Source of the DNA: Syncephalis fuscata | Lineage: Eukaryota > Zoopagomycota > Zoopagomycetes > Zoopagales > Piptocephalidaceae | NCBI GenBank assembly: GCA_025786725.1 | Contig: JAHLTZ010000004.1 | Span: 620,001-684,000 of the forward strand | Length of the DNA stretch: 64,000 bases | Direction of reading: 5' to 3' | Part shown: one piece after another, positions 11,088-20,691 of the stretch | Layout of the letters: each line of letters opens with the position of its first letter | Position numbering within the stretch: position 1 is the first letter of the stretch | Made by a program: the position numbers and the translations under genes | Notes under the pieces: model-generated | What the model was told of the DNA's origin: nothing | The model's input: the letters and a program-made list of their open reading frames with translations, nothing else | Databases searched by the model: none

Positions 11088-12226
11088 GTTCCTATATAGC
11101 TTCGTATAACAAAGGCTACCCCTTTTTGTTGGCTATGATGGAATGTCTTAATGTAAAGACTTTGCTGTTTTCCTGTTTTCTTGGTGTACAATTCGTATTA
11201 ATAGGCCCGTGTTAATAGAAGTTTCTTTTGCTAAAATGGCAAGTTTGCTCGCGTTTTACTAGTTGCACAAGTAGATATGTTATTACTATTAGAAAGTTCT
11301 AATTGTATTAATTTGAATACCACACACGATTAGTTATACCAATCTACCCCGCATTTTTATATTTTTATTCCTTTATTTAACTGTCCGTACAAATAGTCAG
11401 TTAATTATGTATGATACTCATCTAAGTATTATTGACACAAAACCTAATATTATCTGCAACTCAATGTTATCATTTTTGTATTTTTATTATTTTAACTTTT
11501 ATTTAAAATAAATACATTTAGTAATAATCAAACAGCTTTTATTAATATTATGTGGCTATCACGTTTATTTAGCTTAACCGATAACATGGTCAATAACATT
11601 TTAAATTAAAGTTAAAAATGGAACGGCATATAAAACACACATGTATTAATGTATAAAATTATGATGCTAAAATACAGCTAAATAAGCTACTAATAATATA
11701 CAATAAGGCTGTAATACACTTTAGTAATTAATGGTGTATAAAAACAATGAAATAAACGTATACAATATGTTGTGCCGTACTATAAATCTAATATTTATTC
11801 AATATTTTAACTAGCATGATATTTAATTTATTTGATAAACTACTGTTAATCGCATTGGACTTATATTTATAAACATTATTGAAACAGATTCATTAAATAT
11901 TGCTGAACGATTTTAAATCGAGATGTCATGATGCGTAAAAATATTCTTGCTATTGCCAAACCAATTTGTGTTGAAAATGACAGATCGGCTAGATTTATCA
12001 AATCATTTCAAAACAATATAATCACTGCACAGAATGCAGGTTTAGCCTTCCTTTTCTGGCGGAAAGAAAGATGTAGATATTGTAGGTACTTTCTTCTTTC
12101 CAATCATCCTCTTAAACCACCCTTATCATTCCTACCATTTTATCCCATGCACTTAAAGCAATATCAATCTCAACTATAACAGCACCGTACTTTGACTCAT
12201 CTCCATCTTCATCTACTTTTTAACGA
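11088..12226. other. AT-rich divergent promoter spacer, no supported gene
   Basis: Spacer between the divergent SPRY gene (-) and SYS1 (+). It is strongly AT-rich from 11260 to 11930. The open frame at 11928-12179 has no recognisable similarity or codon character. I see no tRNA or repeat in it. Confidence 0.5.
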
Positions 12227-13237
12227 ATGGCAGGACACGGACACTTGAACGGATCCAAATTCCGTACGACTGTTTGGGATCCATGGCTAATACTATCGCA
12301 GATTGCTGCTATGCAATCTTGCTATTATACGCTACTTAGCTTTTCAACACTGTTGGCTGAGGCATTTAGCGGACAAGATATAGCACTAGCGCATATTCTC
12401 GACTATCGCATCTATCGTGGCGATACAGTATTTGGTTGGACACTGGGTCTTGGCTCGATGGCCTGCGCTATGACAAGGTAAATCATTAACAGCATCACTG
12501 AATAGTTACAGCGACTGCAGTAGCGATATACTACTATTAGACAATACATACTGACATCCATATTTGTGTATAGTATTTTCTTACTTGTACGGATTGTGGA
12601 GCGAGCACGTCTTTGTTTAGATTTCGTAGTCACGCTACATATTGTCCACCTTGTGTTTACTACATTCTACTCGGGACACATACCTACAACGGTCTTTTGG
12701 TGGGCACTTCACCTAGCCTCATGTTGTGTCATGAGTGTTGGTGGCGAGTGGGCCTGTATGCAACGAGAAATGGAGCCGATTCTACTAAGTGGTGGCAGTG
12801 CAACGAATGTAGCTAGTTCGCGCACCAATGGCACAGAGGCTCACGCAACGGCCAACCGCTTCCTTTCAACCATCGACGAAGATGATATCTTCCATCGCGA
12901 AGTTATCGTAGATATAGAAAATGGAGGCAGCGATAGTGGCATGACGGCAGATGACAAACGAAAAGGTCGATTGCTTAACGAAGGCTACGACGGCGATAAC
13001 GATACCGAATACGACGACGATGAGATGAAGGATGGTTATGGCACTGAAGAAGATAGGGCAAAGTCGCGCTTAAGTAATCGAATTGGCGCAATTAGTCAAC
13101 GGGTGGCCCGTGTCATAGGCGATAAAAAACGAAAGCAAAGTGGTGTTTCTTACGAAATGATACCGCAAGTACGTGTTACATCTGCCACTAGTATGATAGC
13201 AGGTCAGCCATCGACCAATCGACCAGAACGTCCTTAG
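12227..13237 (+). CDS. SYS1: Sys1 family Golgi membrane protein with acidic C-terminal extension
   Basis: Two exons, 12227-12477 and 12574-13237, joined across a 96-nt GT-AG intron (phase 2, forming AGT), giving 304 aa. The Sys1 signature is clear: WDPWLILSQIAAMQSCYY near the N-terminus, LLVRIVERARLCLDFVVT at the splice, then SGHIPTTVFWWALH and GEWACMQREME. Four membrane spans are expected. In yeast and animals Sys1 recruits the small GTPase Arl3/ARFRP1 to the trans-Golgi membrane for trafficking and GRIP-golgin binding. After the core (about residue 165) comes a tail of roughly 140 residues rich in D, E, S and G with one Tyr/Asp cluster (TEYDDDEMKDGY). The tail makes the protein longer than common Sys1 proteins and has no domain I recognise. 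Confidence 0.9.
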
Positions 13238-15289
13238 TTATCATTTTGTGTTTACATACCCGTACTATTATTACTATTACTATCATTACTATTATCATTA
13301 GAATTAATTATTACCTAATCACATTACTTAATTACTATAAGCACGCATTATAAATAGTAAATAATAATAATAAACTTACTATATTTTATTTTTAATATGT
13401 TCTACATTTAAATTACTACTATTTATTTCGATCTTGTTATTCAATATTATTACAAATTTGAAGTTACTGTACTTTGACCCTATATTTTGTTTATCCATTT
13501 ATCCCTCACTTTTGAATACAATTAAACATTTATCAGTCATTATAACATGTATAATATTCATCCAACATTAGTTAATTCATATGTAATTATCAATAAATAA
13601 TGTAATAATTAGTTATCTTTATTATTGCTTAAATATATATATAGTCATTTATTTAGTCAGATTGGCTATAGAGAAAGTGGCTGTTTGATAAACGACATTT
13701 ATAATAATTATATTAATATTGATCTTACATCACAGATATACTCAAAATGCAACAGTAGAATATTGGAAAATAGAAGAAACATTCAGACACAAAAACCCAC
13801 ATCATATGTAGTAACAACAAATGTGGAATGATATGGAATTGCAATTACATGGATTCTATTAATACTTGATCAATCTTTCTACACATGGCTAATAATAATA
13901 ATAATTGGCCTTGTGAATCTCAATTGAGACTAATTTTGCTTTGAGGATTCAAAATATAAGAGTCAAAGTAAAGTTGGGGAATTTTGAAAAGCTAAAAATG
14001 CCTGATAAGAAAAAAAGTTAATTACAACAAATGCAACGAATTTTAATTTAAAACTTTGCTTATTTACATAATTAGTTAATTGTAGCAATATTAACAGTAA
14101 TGTCAATCGTGTTTTATTTGCCAAAAAACTTCCAACAATATATTTGCGGTAAATGAAGCTCAAAAATACAATACAAAAATATGCTATGTAAAATTAGCAC
14201 TAATAATGTTAAACTGTCAACGTGGCATTTGTCATTGATAAACTAGAACAATTTACTCGTAGCATTCATTCTAAACGTCACAGTAGTCGCTCCAATGTTT
14301 TAATTTAGAAAAGCCATGGGACATGGCAAAAGAAGCTTAAAAGGGTGCTGTGGTGGATTATTTAACCACTTGATTTGTATCAAATCTTGTAATGTTTTTA
14401 TTAACTAAATAAAAATAACTTTTTTATAATATTAAGCACGCTGTCCTTTATTTAATGTAATTTGGCAGTTAAATAACTATGATAGCCACACATTTAAACT
14501 AAATATCTGTGTTATTGAAGATGAAACTGGGTGATGAATGTCATTGGTGATAAAGTGTTTACTTATCATTATTATTGTACTGTACATATTTATTTTGTAT
14601 ACTTGTACTTTATGTCCATCTATATCATTAAATTGTGAATTGTAGAAACTATACTAATAAAAGCCAAAAGCTTATTGTCAACTGCATTTTCTTAGTAAAT
14701 TTTGATTTATTTCGTTCATTACTTTTGGTCAATTGCATACAATATAGTTTTGCTATTACTATTCACATATGTGTTTGCTTATTTATTTTGTTTTATAATA
14801 TTCTATACTTTGTTGCCAAGTTTTATTAAATAGCGTTTTTATTCTAATTTCAGTATACTATTACTTGGCTATATGATAATGATAGTTTTGCTACTATACA
14901 TACCAATCTATGCCTATAGCTTACACAATATAATCATACACATTTTGTTAATTTAACTATTTGATTAATGGTTGTCATTATTGGATACAAATAGAACATG
15001 ATCATAGATATATTGATTTGATTGTATATAGTTAAGATAAAACCATAAGTTTATTACTATAAGCTTGCACAGTTGAATAGAAACAACTGGATGCAAGCCT
15101 GTTGATAAAATAGTGATTTCATTGATTAAAGACTGGATAAACCGGAGCATTGGCCAAAACTTGATATATAAATAGACTGGACGGCGTAGTTGTCAAATGG
15201 TCTTGCATTTCACCGAATATATACCTAAAGTGTATTGGAATAGTGGTTTGATTGCACTATCAATGCCAATGTTTTTGAACCATCGATTA
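13238..15289. other. AT-rich spacer with repeat R2a
   Basis: Contains repeat R2a (13500-13975). The remainder (13240-13500 and 13980-15289) is AT-rich. The open frames in it (13963-14163, 14635-14829, 14965-15150) are short, AT-driven and unlike any protein I know. No RNA gene is seen. Confidence 0.5.
13500..13975 (+). repeat. R2a: dispersed ~450-bp repeat
   Basis: Shares long colinear stretches with 59410-59990 (for example TATAACATGTATAATATTCA, AAACGACATTTATAATAA, CAATCTTTCTACACATGG and a GAATTTTGCTTTGAG-type end). Its middle part also matches 17502-17740. It has no long ORF and no obvious terminal inverted repeats by eye. It could be a solo LTR or a non-autonomous element. Confidence 0.65.
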
Positions 15290-15499
15290 TTAGCAGCGAC
15301 AAGAGGAGCGACAAGAAGAAGTAGTCTTCTAAAAATAATCCTTCTTGCATCTGTCAACGCATGCCGCGCAATCTGCATAACCAAGACGACGAACTAAAGC
15401 TGGTTTAGCATCCGCTGTGGTTGGCTTAGCATCCACCATAGTTGTGGTGGCTATTAGAGCCACAACGACAGTGCAAATGACGGCAATAGAAAGCTTCAT
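15290..15499 (-). CDS. Secreted cysteine-rich mini-peptide, frame interrupted by an in-frame TAG
   Basis: The ATG at 15499 starts a clean signal peptide (24 residues, MKLSIAVICTVVVALIATTT then MVDA). An Ala/Lys/Pro pro-segment follows, ending in a dibasic RR (residues 37-38), a likely Kex2 site. The first frame ends at a TAG (15329-15331) after 56 residues with three cysteines spaced CxxCxxxC. Reading past the TAG, the same frame runs 12 codons with three more cysteines spaced CxxxCxC and stops at a double TAA (15290-15292). The six-cysteine order with a CxxxC and a final CxC recalls cysteine-stabilised alpha-beta peptides, but spacing alone cannot prove that family. The TAG may be a real inactivating change, a base error, or readthrough. 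A TATA box lies about 140 nt upstream. Role unknown; a short secreted peptide or defence-type peptide is inference. Confidence 0.55.
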
Positions 15500-15635
15500 G
15501 GTGATATTAATTTGTTAAGACAAACAAACAGAGCAGACAATAGAGTGTGGTTGGTGTAAAGTGTATAGTAGTGCGTGTATAGTAAGAAGTAGAGTGTAAT
15601 GATGCTATTGCAGTTGGTTGTGTATATTTTGTGGG

Positions 15636-15645
15636 CTATTTATAC
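15636..15645 (-). promoter_or_regulatory. TATA box of the small secreted peptide gene
   Basis: On the minus strand GTATAAATAG occurs about 140 nt upstream of the ATG at 15499, within an otherwise unrelated spacer. Placement fits a TATA-driven, regulated promoter with a roughly 100-nt leader. Transcription start is not known. Confidence 0.45.
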
Positions 15646-15799
15646 TTACGGTTATACTGAGATACACTAGTATGCTGTAGTATATGAGGTACACTATTGA
15701 TGTGCAATATGAACCAATAAAGCAATCCAAATAATGGTTTGAGGTGTGCATGCATTAATGGTTTCAGGGTGTGATAGCATGCTGCCTAGGCTTAATTTC

Positions 15800-16290
15800 A
15801 ACCTACTCAGTCTTGCTTTTAACCTGCCCGGTCTTTACTCCAATATGCTAGCCATTTGCACGAATGGTGTAAAATGTTCATAACCCAGTACATATGCAAT
15901 AAAAATTGGCATATTCGTCTGTATTTTTTGTTACACGGCCTAACTATTTGGTAAAAGCAAGTATATTGTTTGGCTTTGTAAAATGATAATGATGTCTTTG
16001 CCATTTCTACCGACTTTGCCCTCAATATCTGTTGCATACAGAATAACACACAACACTGATACAAAAGCAAGCTTAATGTATCAAATTGATATTTTATACA
16101 GGTTTTTACTGCCATACATAAATTAGTTATAATTTTTTAAATTATAAAGCGTGTTGATTGGTACATGCATGTATTTCATTCGACACTATGCCCATTGTTA
16201 TGGGGCAATAATTGTTTCGGATTCACAAATACATCACATCCAGGCATATCATGCCACATGTGCAACTGCTATCATTCAAATGGCGGCTAA
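15800..16290 (-). pseudogene. Possible degenerate Ty1/copia protease/pre-integrase fragment
   Basis: On the minus strand from about 16275 a frame reads LNDSSCT, one internal stop, then RNNYCPITMGIVSN. This resembles the DSG(A/C)T active-site region of copia-type proteases and the segment that follows it. A cysteine- and histidine-bearing open frame (16115-15819) lies just downstream. The active-site Gly is replaced by Ser and there are stops, so any element is dead. The resemblance is by eye only and may be chance in an AT-rich spacer. Confidence 0.25.
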
Positions 16291-17269
16291 TTCAAACCAC
16301 CTGAAACCGACTATACAATAAGTACTATTTGTAGAATGATGCATCATGGCATTCTGAGCAATGAAATATTTTAACAAATCATTTTTATCAGTTTTTCAAC
16401 TGTAAACTAAATTCCATTAACTAAATTACACGCAATACAATATGAAGGCACTAGACTAGACACAATAAAAGTTTTAAACAATTACCAGTAATTTCGAGTA
16501 CATGATGGTTATGGATTGTACATCAGCCGATAATCATCTAAGGCCTAAGTGCTGGTTACATTTCTAAAACCAATTTAACAAGTCAAGCAAGATGGAATAT
16601 AGAAGAACAAACCAACGCAGAAACCAATGGAAAAACAATCAGCAGCTCAAAGGCTTACTAGTTTAACCCATAGCAAATCATTATAACTATGCTAAGCTAC
16701 GATGCGTTTATCAAAGTTGGCTGTTACTGATGCGACCAGAACAGCAACAATGTTAAATTGAGATAATGCACAGAAAACAGAGAGTTGTAAATAAGATTAA
16801 ATCAGAGTTTATTAATTAAAAAACTTATCATTTTCACTATAATGTATAATTCTGATTGTTTGTACGGATAAATATTTACAATCACATTGTAACCTCTTAT
16901 ATACTTACATTTATACGAACACCAACTAAGCCAACTATTATAAAGCTTAATTTAATTATCTATCAAAGTAAGCAGCTAATATTACACATTATTGCAATAA
17001 TAGAAAAACATATTTATTTATTGGCCATTAATAAAATATTATAGCTATATATTAAAATAAAACAAAACATTGGATTGGGCGCGTAATATTTACACGATCA
17101 AATCATTTTTTATTTACTCATTTCATCGTTTTTTTATCGCTATCTTATTATTTTATTCAGTAATATATTATACGATAATGCCGAATATAACAATATAAAT
17201 AGCATGCGTATTTGAACATTAATAAAAAACACTATTCAATTCCTAGTCCTTATTTTTCTTATTTACATC

Positions 17270-17472
17270 AACACCTGTTCAAGTAATCCCAACGGCATGC
17301 CGTATATTCTGGTTACACCTGTCGCCACAAATCTTCCTGGTGAAGACACTCAACCTATTATTATTGTATATGGTGAAGGCCATTTGCTTTATCAATGGTT
17401 GGCAAATAAACTGCACCTACGAAGTTGATACCAAGAATGCTCAAGACAATGGTGAACATCAGAAACGCTAGT
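17270..17472 (+). pseudogene. Coding-like remnant cut by repeat R2b
   Basis: A GC-richer island of about 200 bp in AT-rich spacer. One plus frame reads NPNGMPYILVTPVATNLPGE and continues to IIIVYG. A second frame then reads KAICFINGWQINCTYEVDT and stops at a TAG (17470-17472). Together they look like part of a secreted or extracellular domain with cysteines, with a frame change near 17375. The minus strand also reads a hydrophobic segment (VGRLAFLMFTIVLSILGINF), so strand is not certain. R2b starts about 30 bp downstream. I cannot name a family. Confidence 0.3.
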
Positions 17473-17501
17473 CGTCCTACCTTTTTGTCATCGTATACGA
17501 G

Positions 17502-17740
17502 TAGCTTACATCACAAATATGCCCAAAATGCAACAGTAGAATATTGGAAAATAGAAGAAACCATTCAGATACAAAAAACCCACATCATATGCAGTAACAA
17601 CAAATGTGGAATAACATGAAATTGCAATCATATGGATTCTATTAATACTTAATCAATCTTTCTACACATGGCCAACAACAATAATTAGTTTCAAATATTT
17701 CAAAGAAATCAAATAGTATTTTACGTTATTTATTAAAATG
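17502..17740 (+). repeat. R2b: partial copy of the dispersed R2 repeat
   Basis: Matches the middle of R2a and R2c (GCAACAGTAGAATATTGGAA, CAATCTTTCTACACATGG), and at its right end the R2c-specific TTTCAAAGAAATCAAATAGT-like stretch. The left third of R2 is missing and the coding-like remnant takes its place. Confidence 0.6.
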
Positions 17741-17984
17741 TTTAATATTATTGCTAATACAATGTTCTGTTGCATTTAATTCTATTTTATGGAAATAACA
17801 GTAATATTGTTTTAATATTTATTATAAATGATAACTTAAACACAATTAATCCAATCAACTCGTCAGCTATTTAAATCGTTACAATTGATTGTGTAAAAAG
17901 ACTTGCTGCATTAGAAAGTCAAAGTAAATATAATCATTTACTATTTATTATCCATTTATTGTTTGTTTGGTGATCAAATAGCTA

Positions 17985-18725
17985 TTTTTAATAACATACA
18001 ATCTATTGAACATGATGGTGAGCGGTGAATGACATCAATCATCAAATACTGATTAGCATAGATTTATTATCCAGTATGCATATATCTTCTATCTATCTAT
18101 ATCATTATATGATATACTAGACATATTTATTATTTATATTTTCCAATATACTTTACTCGTTTCCTCCTTACGTTATATGCGCTATAACCTCAACACCACT
18201 TATTACGCTCTTCCTATTGTATATTCATTTTATTCTATATCATTTAATTATCACCTAGCCTTTCTCCGTCCAAAACTGTTTATATTTTTGTTTTAGCTTT
18301 ATTATTAATAAATCTTGACTCATTTCGTTTGTTCATTCACAAATATATTAACTGCAACCTCATTGTCGTTATTTGTGCTTTTCCTATTTCATATTCATTA
18401 TAATATATATTATTTATAATACAATGATTATGGGTTATTCATAGCTAGTTTTATTTTAACATTAGCTTTATTGGTTATAAAATTCATTTCATTTCTCTAT
18501 CTTTAGTGATCAAACTATATGTAGTTGGAACTTATAGCAAACAACATTTAGTCAATATACTATAAAATGGTATGTGGTAGTATGGAATAGAATAGAAATG
18601 ATATAGATAGATAGAATATATATGCATACTAGATAATAAATCTATGCTAATCAGTATTTGATGATTGATGTCATTCACCGCCCCCATCATGTTCAATAGA
18701 AAGAATGTGCAGTTTAATTACGCAA
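17985..18725 (-). mobile_element. R1b: inverted copy of the terminal-inverted-repeat element
   Basis: The left arm (about 18001-18105) begins TCTATTGAACATGATGGTGA and the right arm (about 18600-18705) ends CCGCCCCCATCATGTTCAAT. The core is the reverse complement of the R1a core with few differences (for example TTCCAACTACATATAG in R1a against its complement here). High identity to R1a suggests recent movement or copying. R1a and R1b are about 15 kb apart in inverted orientation and could pair to drive an inversion. Confidence 0.7.
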
Positions 18726-19052
18726 ATATTATTAAATTTAGTCGTTTGACCACCGAATCACCTTTAATGGGTAATAAATGTTTGCCAATAGTTTAACTGA
18801 TAACGGAAATAAATAAACAAATAGCTAAATAAGTCGTTAGTGTTATTGCTAAAATGAATAGCGCAGTTGTAGCCATATTAAATATAACTAATTATGCTAT
18901 GTTAATATTTACGAGAAAAAAGAAGCTAGCTTTATTTAATTAATAAAGTAAATTTTATATATAATAATATTGTAATACAAATCAGGTGATTAATGATGTA
19001 TTACAAGTACCGACTAATTGCCATGCCTACAATATATTTAAAAGGTCAAGTA

Positions 19053-20149
19053 TTAGCTTTCAGTTGCGGCTGGTGGTTCTCTTAAAGCTTCTTTGTAGTT
19101 AGGCGGAGGTAATGGCACGACTTGCATATCGCTCGTGTCGAGTGTTACGGTCCAGCGATTGGTATGTGCACGATTTTCGGTTAGTCCTGCACGAGCACGA
19201 CTTTCTAACGTGCGCGAAGGTCCAGGTACTGGAGGAAAGGCTGATGCATCGGATAGTACGCCACTTGCTTTGCCTGTTTCAAGCATTGCTGGAGCAGGAA
19301 CGGCCACAGGGCGATCAGCCGTTGGCTTGATACGTTCAGGATTGGCAATGGCATTTGAAAATGACATACTGCGGCCACTCCAGTTCTGGGGCAATCCTGA
19401 CCGACCGACCGAGCGTGTAACTGCTGATGAGCGACGTAGATCAAGCGAACCTCCGCGAAAAATACGTCGTCGTCGTTCTGGCTGTTGCTGCCCACTTTGG
19501 CCGGTACCCGATCGTGACATTTCTTTTGTTGAAAAGGTACCATCACCGGTTGAGTAGCTGGAACCTTTGCCACGATGGCGACGCCGGCGCTGGCGTACAT
19601 AAGCGTTGATAGCTAGCGCAATACCAATGCCAAGAACAACAGTTGGAATAACAATGATACATACAAGAGCAGTCGTTCCAAGACGTCGATTTACTGCTGG
19701 CGATTCAAAATGCTTCTCAAAGTCTTTATCTTCTTGATTGCTAGATTCTGCTGCAGCTGCAGTTTTTGACGACTTATCAGCACTGGTAGTTGATGTAGCG
19801 TCAATTAAAAACGGATTACCGTTTAATGGTGGTGGTGCTTGCACGATAGGAATGTCATTTGATGGCGATGGTGATGATGGTACAATAGGAGTATTGCCTG
19901 ATGTTTGCGTTGCTGTTACAGTAGGAGTAGCAACAACTAATAAAGGTTTTGTAATAGAGACTGTAGAAGTGGATGGACTTCGATGCTTATGAGGCTGCGT
20001 TACTGTAGCCGAAGCCTGAGGCAAATCATTTTGTTGAGGATGGGCTATACATTCAATAGATATTGACAAAAGTAAGGCGAATGTGAATACAGCTCGTAAT
20101 AATGGCACGAAAGCTTTAACTTCAAAAAATCTAGTATAAAGCAATTCAT
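19053..20149 (-). CDS. Type I single-pass membrane protein with C-terminal PPxY motif
   Basis: About 365 aa, not recognised. No ATG lies in the main frame. The ATG at 20149 fits if one base is missing from the A-run at 20124-20129 (plus strand), which joins it to a strong leader (FVPLLRAVFTFALLLSISIE). The ectodomain is S/T/P-rich (about residues 35-165), likely O-glycosylated. A membrane span (LVCIIVIPTVVLGIGIALAI) is followed by a very basic stretch RQRRRRHRGK. The tail is disordered and ends near PLPPPNYKEAL, a PPNY motif that would bind WW domains of Rsp5/NEDD4 ligases. The overall plan resembles fungal wall-stress sensors or ubiquitin-ligase adaptors; choosing between them is inference. 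Confidence 0.6.
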
Positions 20150-20691
20150 GCTGCACCGTAACAGCTATATACACTCCTATTTCATATAATTCGATGTAAT
20201 GCTAGAAATGCTGATGCAAGAACAGTAATGACAAAAATGCTAATGATGCTATGAAATGCAATAAACAAAAAACAATTGGAATAACGATGCTATGCTGATG
20301 TTGAAAATGAATGAAAATGCGCAAATGCTAATAAAATGTAAAAGTTGCTAAAGGTGGGCAAATATCAGTATGACGTTTGTTCCGCCTGGCATTAAAGGCG
20401 AAGTACTGTATGTTTGAAAAGGTAAGGACATTGCTACGCATGTAGAAATAATTCTATTATAATGATTGGCCAAGCGAACAGCGTGATGCCAATTTGTGAC
20501 ACTCAAAGTTTGTAAACTTTGAAAATTAAACAAAGGCATGACTGCTATTTTATTTAGCGAAAATGGAAATAATGATAAATGATAGTGATTGACAAAGAAG
20601 CACAAAGGTGGCAGGCAACAGGCAGCAACAACAATAAAAGTAAATACCATAAATATCACACCTGTCCCTTGGAAGGATGGATGCAATGGTG
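20150..20691. other. Spacer, no supported gene
   Basis: Region between the 3' end of IML2 and the 5' end of the membrane-protein gene, both on the minus strand. It should hold the promoter of the latter and the terminator of the former. The hydrophobic minus frame at 20348-20686 has no recognisable domain. I see no RNA gene or repeat. Confidence 0.45.

Larger units (their letters stand above)
15500..19052. other. Repeat- and relic-rich spacer
   Basis: Holds the promoter of the peptide gene, a possible Ty1/copia relic (about 15800-16290, minus), an anonymous AT-rich part (16300-17260), a coding-like remnant (17270-17472), repeat R2b (17502-17740) and element R1b (17985-18725). No intact gene is supported in it. 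Confidence 0.5.

Noticed and set aside
13625-17619. Open frames at 13625-13831 and 17425-17619 with shared peptide content
   Set aside because: Both lie mostly in repeat R2 and read it in different frames, so the likeness comes from the DNA repeat.
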